DNA from: Auricularia sp. M13
Taxonomy: Eukaryota; Basidiomycota; Agaricomycetes; Auriculariales; Auriculariaceae
NCBI GenBank assembly: GCA_037042915.1
Contig: CM073193.1
Span: forward strand, 7,688,001 to 7,752,000
DNA: 64,000 bases
Reading direction: 5' to 3'
Every line of letters begins with the position of its first letter. Within the stretch, counting starts at the first letter, position 1. Shown one piece after another: positions 1 to 9,512 of the stretch. The notes beneath the pieces were generated by a model. It saw only the letters and a program-made list of their open reading frames with translations, was not told the DNA's origin and did no database searches. Made by a program: the position numbers and the translations under genes.

Positions 1-3000
1 CCCTCCAGTTGTTCTCCTGCACCGACGTCGCTCACTGACGCTGACTGCACTGTGCAGTACGGTCTCGTGCAAGGCATGCTGGAGATGCGCGACCGCCGGA
101 TGCATAGCATGAACGAGGTCATCCAGGCGATCAAGTTCATCAAGCTCTCGGCGTGAGAGACGCGCTGGCGCGACCGCATTTACGAGCACCGCGAGCGCGA
201 GCTGCGCCAGATTATGCTGCTCAGGTTCCTCATGTTCTTTATCAGTCAGTACCGGAATTTCACGAGCCCTCCCCTTTTACACCTATGCTGACTGCCATGG
301 CCAGACTTCGTGTGGGACGTCGTGCCGATTATCATCGCGTGCATCTCGCTCACGACGTTCACCTACGTCGCGGGCCACGAGCTGTCTGTGTCCATTGCGT
401 TCCCCGCGCTCGTGACGTTCGGCATCCTCACGGACGAGCTCACAACGTTCCCGCGCATTGCGAATCAGGTGCAACGCATGTATGCCTCTGTCATGCGCAT
501 CGGCGACTTCCTCGACGAGGAAGAGGTGCCAGAGTGGGTGCGCGAGCCCGAAGAGGATTCGTCGGCTTTGGTTCGTGTATCTTGTTTCACAAGACCTTTT
601 CTTGTCTGTGCTTATCGGACTGTTTTTTTTTATCCAGGCGTATGACGAACGTCTTGGATGCGAAGGCGCCACCTTCGTCTGGAACACGACCGCCATCCGC
701 AAGGAGAAGCTGCTCGCGGCCGAGCTGAAGAAGAAGGCGGACGAGGAGAAGCGCGCGGATGGCCGTTCTTGGGTGCGCATGCTCACGCTGCGCAAGCGCC
801 AACCGCCGGCGCAGCTCCCCTCGAACACCACCGACACGGACGCTGCATCGTCGACCGTTGTCGGTGCGACGCCCAGCACGCCCGAAGTCTTCACGCTGAG
901 AGACATTTCCGTCATCTTTCCCCGCGGCCGGCTTTCGCTCGTCTACGGCCCTACCGGCTCCGGAAAGAGCTCGCTTCTGAATGCGTTGCTCGGCGAGATG
1001 AAGTGCCTTGAGGGTCGTGTCTATCTGCCCAAGTTCCCCACTAGGGTGGACCCCGAGACTGGCCTGCGCGAGAGTATTAGTTACTGTGCGCAGCAGCCGT
1101 GGTTGGAGCACAGTGCGTTTCGGACTGCATTCAGCTGGTCATCTCTATTGATGCTTTGGCGACGTTGTAGAGACAATCAGGGAGAACATTCTCTTCGGCT
1201 CGCCGTACGACAAAAATCGCTATAGTGCCGTCCTGTCTGCCTGCGCCCTCATCCCCGACCTTAAAATGTCCGTCTTCCCTCGGATCGCGCCCGCTTCTTT
1301 GCGTGGCCCTGCTAATATATTTGCAACAGCCTTGAAGACGGCGACCGCACCGAAATCGGCGAGAAGGGCATCGTGCTCTCTGGCGGGCAAAAGGCGCGCG
1401 TGGCGCTCGCGCGTGCGGTCTACGCGCCTTGCAAGACGGTGGTGCTGGACGACGTGCTCTCCGCCGTCGATACGCATGCTGCTGCTTTGCTCATCCGCCG
1501 GTGCTTTCTCGGCCCACTGATGAAGGGCCGCACGCTCGTCATCGTCACCCACCACGCTGAGCGCATCATCCCGCATGCTGCGTTCGTCGTGCGCGTGGCC
1601 AACGGCATAGTCGAGGCGCAGGGCACGCCCGAGCAACTGCGTGCTCGCGGTGAGCTTGACCCGTCAACTGGACAGAGCAGCGATGAGGCCATCGAGCCTG
1701 ATTTAGAGGACGAAACGCTCGATCTGGATGAGGGCAGGGAGACCAGGAAGCTCGTCGAGAAGGAGACAAAGGCCAGCGGTAGCGTTAAGTTCAACGTATA
1801 CTTGATTTGTGCGTATTCCCACCGCGTCTGCAGTCAGCAGTGCTGATCAGCGCACCGCAGACTTAAGGGCTGCAGGGTACTGGATCCTCGGCCTGTTGTT
1901 CCTCGTCATGCTTGTGCAGCGCGGCAGTGCGTATATCCAGCTTGATACTGCGTTCGTGACTCACTGTGTGACTGCAGTGGACATCGTTCAGAAGCTTTGG
2001 ATCAAGACGTGGAGTGAAAGCTACGAGAGCTTCCCTAACCACAGGTCCCCCTTCAACTTCCCGTCGGCGACGCAAAACCCGTTGCCGTACATCGCCGTCT
2101 ACATTGGCATCCGTATGTCTCGATCTATTTCGATCTGCTGGATGCTACGTTCTGACGGACAGAACAGAGTCGGTCAACGCCTTCTCCTCGGTAGCTGTGC
2201 AAATTCCTCAGATGTACAGCGCCCTCTTCGCTTCGCGCAAGCTCTTCAACGGCATGTTTGAGGCTGTGCTGCGTTCGCCCATTCGCTGGTTCGACAAGAC
2301 GCCTGTTGTGAGCTGCATTTCCTCGTCAGCGTCACGGGCAGTTGCTCACTGATTGATACAGGGCCGCATCCTCAATCGCTTTGCAAAGGATGTCGACACT
2401 GTCGATACTGGCTTGTCCTACTACGTCTGGTCCGTTGCCGAGCAGCTCATTGCGTTCATCATCGCCATCGCTGTCATTGCATATGGTGTCCCGCCCTTCC
2501 TTATCTTTTCCATTTTCCTGGGTTACTTGGTGCGCCCCCTGTTACTTTGGAAATCGGATGCTCACTCTCTGTCTAGCATTACTATGTTGCTAATGGCGTA
2601 CGTGCCCGTCCTTTGGTATAAATCACGTCCTGATGAGATTGTCTATTACTCAGTACATCAAAACCTCTCGGTGCGCTACGTTTTTGCAATTGCTAGCATT
2701 GCGCTCATTCACCGTCAGTGACCTGAACCGCCTGGAAAGCACGCTGCGTAGCCCAATTATCTCTGCATTCGGCGAACGTGCGTCTTGTTGTCTTGAGACC
2801 AGCGTGATATGCTCATCGTTCAACTGACACTTTGTACAGTTCTTGTGGGCGTCTCGACTGTGCGCGCATTCGTCGCCGAGAGGCGGTTAATGCGGATACT
2901 GTTCGAACGTCTCGACAAGTGCCAGGCGGCGTTGTTACAGTACGTTGTGCCTGACATAGGTGCAGTTTACTCTCGCATGCTGATCCTCTTCCGTAGCTTG

Positions 3001-4688
3001 GATGACGGTACGCATGTCCTGGGCATCCACCTGTCCGGCTAACCGGTGCTTCTACACAGAATTTCTGGCTGCGGTTCAGGTGTGTCACTCAATCCTCACC
3101 TAGCTGGCAGGCTGCTGACATGGACTGTAGGTTCGGTATCCTTGGCGCCTTCACTTTTTTATGCACCACCATGCTGGCCCTTACTATCGGCATTGAGTAG
3201 GTCATTTTATTTGTAGGGCACCGTTGAGTCTGCGGCTCATTGCACGCAGAGCTGGACTCCTCGGCATCGTTATCACCCAAGCTCAGGCAATCATCGGTAC
3301 CTTCTACTGGGGCATGCGCTCGTATGTTGAAGCTGAACAGGCATTCAATGGCATCGGTGCGCGTAACTACACGAGTGCAACATTATATCGCTCATCCATG
3401 TAATGCAGAGCGCATTGCGGAATACATTGACCTGCCGCCTGGTATGTCCAGACGGCTTCGCCTTGTATCTGTCGCTGATGCCATATTCAGAACCGCCGCG
3501 TATTATGCACAAGCGTCCTCCGCCTGGCTGGCCGTCTGAACAGGGCGGTATAGAGTTCGACGACGTCGTGATCAAGTACGAGGCCGACCTCGACGCAGTC
3601 TTAAAGAATCTGTCCTTCAAAATTCATCCACGCGAGAAGATTGGCCTGGTGGGACGCACGGGATCGGGCAAGAGCACGTTGGCGCTCTCGCTGTTCCGGT
3701 TCGTCGATCCTGCGCAAGGCACGATCTCCATCGACAGTATCGACATTACGTCCATTGGTGTCGAGGACTTGCGGTCGCGCTTGACGCTCATCCCTCAGGG
3801 TATGCGTCAGCGTTCCATGTCAGTCTCGAGTGAGCTTAACCTTGGACGTAGATGCGGTCCTCTTCAGGGGGACGATCCGGGAGAATCTCGTATGCACACA
3901 GCAGACGTGTGTCCAGAAGCTTACAGGCTCCAGGATCCCTTCAACGACTACACGGATGCGCAATGCCTTGATGCCCTGCGCGCTGTACAACTACTTGTTG
4001 ACGAGCCCGATGAAACAGCCGTCTTTCCGGCTGGCTCAACCGTCGTTGCATCTGGCACGTCGACGCCGCGACCAGAAGCTGGTGTGAAGACGGTCGTGGC
4101 TCTCGATTCCCAAGTCACGGAGGGTGGTAATAACTGGTCTGCTGGCCAAAGGAATGTCTTCGACAGTTATTCTCGAATACCCCATTACTAATAGCCATTA
4201 CAGACAACTGCTTGCACTGGCTCGAGCGTGCGTAAGACGCAAGTCCCATGGCCCGTGCTGACGCGTGCTCCGCCAGTCTGTTGCGCAAAACGCGTGTCAT
4301 TGTGCTCGATGAATCGACGGCGTCGATCGACTTTGAAACCGACAAGAAGTGCGTCCTGCACGCTCTAAATCGTTCATCTGACACTGTTGTACAGGATTCA
4401 GCATGCCATACGCGAAGGCTTCAAGAATGGAATCATGATCATCGTCGCACACAGGTGCGTGTCGCCGAAGTTGGTACCGAACCATGTTGAGCCTCTGGTA
4501 GATTGCATACCATCATTGAGTGCGATTGCATTATGGTGCTCGATGCTGGCAAGGTCGTCGAATTCGACACGCCTTTGAGCCTCATCGAGACCAAGGGCGG
4601 TGTATTTCGCGGCATGTGCGAAAAGAGCGTCAGCTTCGACACCCTCTACACCGCCGCGAAGAATGCTACAAAGGCCACAGAGCCCTGA
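1..4688 (+). CDS. ABC transporter, ABCC/MRP type (5' end outside window; in-frame stop)
   Basis: C-terminal part of a full ABC exporter with order TMD1 end, NBD1, TMD2, NBD2. NBD1 has Walker A GPTGSGKSS (about 947), signature LSGGQKARVALARA (about 1375) and Walker B VVLDDVLSAVD. NBD2 has Walker A GRTGSGKST (about 3655), a split WSAGQR/QLLALARA signature, VIVLDESTAS and the H-loop IVAHR (about 4440). The degenerate first and canonical second ATP site, plus the WIKTWSESY stretch opening TMD2, fit the MRP/YOR1 subfamily, which exports conjugates or drugs from plasma or vacuolar membrane. More than ten introns of about 50 bp are readable. Two lesions: TGA at 154-156 where the family has the Trp of an (F)AWE motif, and an intron at 4152-4203 that opens with GA instead of GT. 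The rest of the frame is conserved. Substrate is unknown. The gene ends TEP-stop at 4686-4688. Confidence 0.9.
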
Positions 4689-5318
4689 AGTATCATCTTC
4701 ATATACCACAAGGATTAGTCTTCTGCTGGAGGTTGAATGAGGTTGGACATTCGGACGTTAAAGACATATACCCAACATAGACCCATTCCTCGATTTCAAG
4801 TTGCCTTTGAGATAGTGCTGCTAGATAATACATACCCGGTTTGCGTTTGCTCAACTAGTGTACCCAAGAAACTCACACATGCACCCACAACTTCGCCGCG
4901 GCGTCCTGACTCAGAGAGCCGCGGAGTTCAGATGCTGCTTCGGCCACCGACTTCCGCTTCGTCATGAGGAACTCGCACTTTGCACCGCTGCTCGACAGTT
5001 CCTGATTAGTCTGCACGGGGCGCCGATAGTTTCAGAGGGCCAAGCAGGGAGGTGGTGCTTGTACTACGCTTCAGAACGGGTTGCTTGAGCTGCCCGCCGC
5101 ATCGGTCACATCGGCTAGGGCGGGCTACGCCTGTCCCTCGTGCCCAAGCGTTGAAGGGCTGTTGTAGTGCTTATTGTTAACGTGCGTGTCGAGCGCGTCT
5201 GACAAACTGGAACATCTGACATCAACTCTGCTGCACTGCACAATAACGGTTCTAGTATTCCCCCCAAAAATGTTGCTAGCAATTGGCACAGAAGCCGGCA
5301 CTATGTGTTGCCCCAGGA
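4689..5318. other. intergenic, convergent 3' ends
   Basis: Lies between the 3' ends of the ABC transporter and the helicase. It should hold both 3' UTRs and terminators. No conserved reading frame or repeat was seen. Confidence 0.6.
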
Positions 5319-8300
5319 TCATATAGCGTCGCGCCAAGTTGTATTTGCGCCGCGCTCGTCTACGGCGATCGAACCCAAAGCCGCCATTGTCTGCTCTTGC
5401 GCCGTCTGCTGTCTCTCTTCCGCATCGGCCAGCGCTTGCTCCAGGACTTGCCGCCAACCCATGCCGTCTGTCGGTTGCCGCGTGTCCCAGTCTGGCTCTA
5501 GCCCCGTCCAACCGTCGTTGCGATGGATGTAACTCATGAATCGCATCCAGTTTTCGTCGGCCATGAGGATGTCAGGATTTCCGATGACGACGAGCAGCGC
5601 CTGCGCCCGCGTAATGGCCACTGTTGTTGGCATCAATCATTCTGTAACTGCACTATCTCGGCTGGCTTTCGTACCATTGAAGCGGCGGGGGTTCTTCACA
5701 AACCCAAGTGCTTGTTTGACATCGGACACGACCAAGTCTGGGTTGCTCCGTACGGCTGAAATGATAATGACGCGGCGCTCCTGGAGGACACGGTTGGTCT
5801 AATACAAGGCGTCGTCTGCTCTGTACTTACTTGGCCCTGAAATTCTTCGACACTGCCAACCTTGATATTGGCCATCGGGAAATGCTTCCTGATCAGCTTG
5901 CGGATCTTGGTGCACTGTGCGCTGTACGGAGCAATGATACCAATGTCGCTGTCCTCTGAAATCAGATGCAGTCAGTACGACCAGGCTTGGGATCAAACAA
6001 ACAACAAACTGATTGCGAGGCGCTTGTCCTGGAGCAGTTCAACCACATATTTCTTGACGAGGGAGGCTTCATCTCGGTTGAAATACGAAGGAGACTGCGA
6101 CTCGCGCTCGTCTTTGCCGACCAGGCCATGGAACACGACGGGGAACTGCGAATTGGGCAGCATCTGGAAACGAAGCAGGCTGTGGGTCACAACGGGGTCC
6201 GCGCATGCCTCCAGCTCATTGCCATAGAAAGCCTCGTTTGGATACGACAAGATGCTCTCATGTGACCGCCAATTCTTGAGCAACTTCACCCAGCTGTGAA
6301 CGTCGACCGTTGATAATAGGATACGACGGTTCATACGGTCCCTCTCACCTCACACCCCGCCAGGCCTCGGCGTATGCATCGCGCTCCATCAACCTGTCGA
6401 GGTAGCTCCAACCGAGCCCAAGATGCCGCCCGCTGTCCCTCGGTTCCATGTTGTCTGCAATCGGTGAACGCACGACGGGCCCAAGCTATGTAAGACCGCT
6501 GTTAGAAGGCCTCGAAACTCCTCCTGATCGCCTCGACGCACCTGTTTTGGATCCCCAGAAATGATCAACCTGGTCGACGCACCCCCATGGTGCGCATAGC
6601 GATGAGCGCTTCTGGCTCCATGGCCTGACCGACCTCGTCGACGAAAATGTAGCCGAAATGGCCAGAGGGCACTCCGAGATTGTACGGTACGGAAGCCGTG
6701 ATGCAGGTCGAGACGACGACAGTATACGACGACAGCTCCTCCATCGCAGGCAGTGCAAACGTTTCCTGATCCTTCAAACGAGAGAAAGGGAGTAGCTTTT
6801 TCGGAAGATGGCCCTTGTTCCTCGACGGAGCGTTGAGCCTGAACAGCTGGCGCGGGTTCATGCCTTCTCCGATCAACCTCTCCGCGAGCAGGTCGGCGGC
6901 GGAATTCGATGGTGCGCACGCAAGGATATGTGTTGATGGGTCCTTCAAAGTCAACTGCCGCATTGCCTCTACAATTGTGACCGTCTTCCCGGTACCTGGC
7001 CTACGCTCGATGAGAACACGAGAAACGGATGAGAGAAGGTACTCGTCACTTACGGCCCAAAAACAACGAACGGCGCGCTTCCCGGGGGAGGTTGAGGATG
7101 CTGGTGACGGCTTCTCGCTGAGCAGGATTTTGCGCGATGCGACGGTTCCCTGGTCGAAGCTGGCGTGCCTCAGCGATCGTCCGCTCGCGAGGATAAATGG
7201 TCCGCATGTTGCCGAGTACGGGGAACAATATTCTCGCCGGGGGGTTTGGGATGTCCAGGGCTTGGTGCATCCTCATGAGGGGCAGCCTGTTCAGCGTGAA
7301 TCGCACGTTGAACTTGATGCCCCGCTGCCAATCTTGATGGAATGGGGCCGCGAACTTCAGCTCCACGTCCTCCAGCCTGATCGCAAAGACGCAGCCTTCG
7401 AACCACTTCTCCTGGCCGGGGCGACCCATTGCGCGAGCGATGATGCGATCGCCGACAATGACGCTCGGACGACCTTCAGATAGGCCAGGCACGGCCAATC
7501 TGCGGCATACAGTACTGTCAGCGTCATCAAAGCATCATATATACTGTTATACTGACGCAAAGCGATCTCCCACCAGCTTGAACTCCTGTCCCTCCATATC
7601 GAACTGTTGAAGATCGGCGCTGCCCATCACGACTCTCAGCTCGTATGCCAATCAATGATGACGGAGACGCACCTGAGACGATCCTCCTCGATCCACAGCA
7701 AAGACTTGAACATGCGCCCATAATTCGCAAGATTTAAAGGTCCGTGTGGAACAAGGCCCCGCGACAGTAGAACATCTCGCTGTTGATCATAGGTGCGGTT
7801 TTCTTGAATTTCGCGCAACGTCGCCTTCAGCTTAGCGGGGACGAATGCGGGCGGCAGTCGGTACTTCCACACAATATCTGATAGTGCCGGCGGATTAGGG
7901 CCAGCGACGACCTGAGTATCTTCCACCTGCTCCCTTTTCTCCTTCGGGCGGTAAGGAGCTATCGGCTGGAGTTCGTGGAAATCTTCGCCCTCGGTGACAA
8001 TTGCTGTGAGTGGCCGAACGATGGCGAACTCCTGCCCAGTATAGGGATTTTCGAAGGTGATTTGGAGTCTGTCGTGATATCTGCCGCGACGGCCGCGCGG
8101 GGAGAATGAGACGGAAACCGTCATTGGGGAATGTGCAACAACACGGCTGTTAAAGGCGACTCCTCGAACCGAAAAACTGAGCACGGTCATTCATCCACTA
8201 TGCGTTGCATTCGTCTGATTGCATACCTCGGGACGTAAGGCCGCTTGCGACTCTTGTGCAACGCTGAATGAAATTGGATTTCTCGCAGGACCGCTCCGGA

Positions 8301-8858
8301 AGTAGAGTCGACTACAACTTGGAACGTCTTGACGATCTCCGGCGTCTGCGACAAGCTGTCCACTTCGATGACGCCGTAGTCGATCGTGTCTGGGTTGATG
8401 GAGACGCCGTTACGGTTCTTCTGTGCATTCGCGAGGGCGGCGTGATAGACCGCGAAGTCCGCCTTGCGTTTGTGGCGAGGTGACTGGGCGTGCTTCGCCC
8501 ACCGGTTCGCCTTCACGTGCACCTTGCACTCTGGGCAGAACTTTGAGGGCTCCTGGGCGCCCGGTAAAGCGAAGTCCTCGACGGCCTTGAGATGTTCAGT
8601 CGTCCGCAGGTGGTACTCGTACGCCCACTTCGTGCCTTTCAACGGCTTGTTGCACGCCTCGCACCATATCGGCTGCCGACCGCCCTTCGCTCCGCCTCCA
8701 GCCCGGAAGCGATGTTGCTTGCCATTCAGGTGCAAGTCGAATGACTCGTTGGAGTTGCACACCACCTCGCAGACAGTACAGATGCGTACGTGTCGATCGG
8801 CGCAATTGGGCTTTGTGCACGCGCCCGTCGCGAGAAAGGACGCGCAGTCTTGCGCCAT
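5319..8858 (-). CDS. MOV10/SDE3-like SF1 RNA helicase with N-terminal zinc fingers
   Basis: Multi-exon helicase of the Upf1-like SF1 group closest in layout to MOV10/SDE3/Armitage, which act in RNA silencing and retroelement control. The N-terminus has a CCCH-type finger ([19 protein letters not shown]), then C2H2/U1-like fingers ([30 protein letters not shown]). A beta-rich middle segment follows (8190-7640). The helicase core then shows FGPPGTGKT across an intron near 7000-7065, motif II DEVGQA near 6640 (DEAGQA is usual), ISGDPKQ, a KNWRSH motif, [11 protein letters not shown] and [16 protein letters not shown]. The stop is at 5319. I chose the start at 8858 (MAQDCASF), directly before the CCCH finger; an in-frame Met lies at 8915. 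The frame slips by one base at about 7072-7080 just before Walker A. The copia insertion lies about 345 bp upstream of this start. Confidence 0.88.
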
Positions 8859-9202
8859 GTCGAAGGACGAGGTGAGAGTCCACAAGGTAAGGTTTGTTTG
8901 CACAACGGACGGCAACCTCAGCCCAAGACAAGCTGAGCCGCTACCGCGGCAGGTCTGCCTGCCTGCAGCCTTGTGTGCAGAGACGGGATCGGCGCCAACT
9001 GGCAGGAGTCGGACCGACCCTGCACGCTTCTTCGTGCAGCGTGTATTAGCCTTTCAGGGTGACTGCTTCTTATCACTCCGGGGAATTCATGCGGCTCACT
9101 TCATGAGGCTCTCGATATCGGTTCACCTGGCCTTTCGGTCCGTAAAACCGCACAGCATATTCGTGAAAGAAGGGAAATTTATCACGTACCAGAAATGAAC
9201 GC
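8859..9202 (-). promoter_or_regulatory. presumed 5' region of the helicase, cut by the retrotransposon
   Basis: About 340 bp remain between the helicase start and the copia element, so any promoter element further upstream is now more than 5 kb away. No individual motif can be assigned. Confidence 0.4.
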
Positions 9203-9207
9203 ACCCT
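9203..9207. repeat. target-site duplication ACCCT, left copy
   Basis: ACCCT directly precedes the 5' LTR and is matched at 14549-14553. Five bp is typical of copia integration. Confidence 0.95.
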
Positions 9208-9406
9208 TATCGGAATATGTGACGCTTGCAGCCACGTGCTCGTATGTAGACGCCTTCCGTTCTCGTCCTTCGATAGCACTCTGTTGTCTCATACTCATGT
9301 TCACCTCGTGTTCTTCCTATTCTCTGATTGTTATATACATGTGTGAGTGCCTCGAGGCACTCACCGTTCCATCCTCTCACCTTCTCCGTCCCTGCGAGAC
9401 GCGAAA
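9208..9406 (+). repeat. 5' LTR (199 bp)
   Basis: Starts TATCGGAATATG and ends GACGCGAAA. Its limits are fixed by the TSD on one side and the primer-binding site on the other. It holds a TATA-like TTATATAC at 9331-9338, followed by a 22-bp perfect palindrome at 9343-9364. The ends are TA/AA rather than the usual TG/CA. Confidence 0.96.
9343..9364. repeat. 22-bp perfect palindrome in the LTR
   Basis: Half-site GTGAGTGCCTC followed immediately by its exact reverse complement, centred on CTCGAG. In RNA it could form an 11-bp stem if it is transcribed, being just downstream of the TATA-like motif. The same palindrome is at 14485-14506 in the 3' LTR. Confidence 0.9.
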
Positions 9407-9418
9407 GGTTATGAGCCC
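9407..9418 (+). promoter_or_regulatory. primer-binding site, initiator tRNA-Met anticodon arm
   Basis: GGTTATGAGCCC starts at the first base after the 5' LTR. It is the exact complement of GGGCTCATAACC, the anticodon arm of fungal initiator tRNA-Met, not of a tRNA 3' end. This is the half-tRNA priming mode known for Drosophila copia and yeast Ty5. Confidence 0.85.
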
Positions 9419-9512
9419 CGGCTCACGCTAATCGTCGCCGAGAACTCCTAAACGACCGAGACGCAAACAACGGCCGCTATACGAATACGCGCGTTACGCA
9501 TACGGACTCGCG

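Noticed and set aside
153-190. GTGAGA at 153 as a splice donor that would remove the TGA
   Set aside because: The nearest AG acceptor gives an intron of only about 34 nt and would delete conserved residues.
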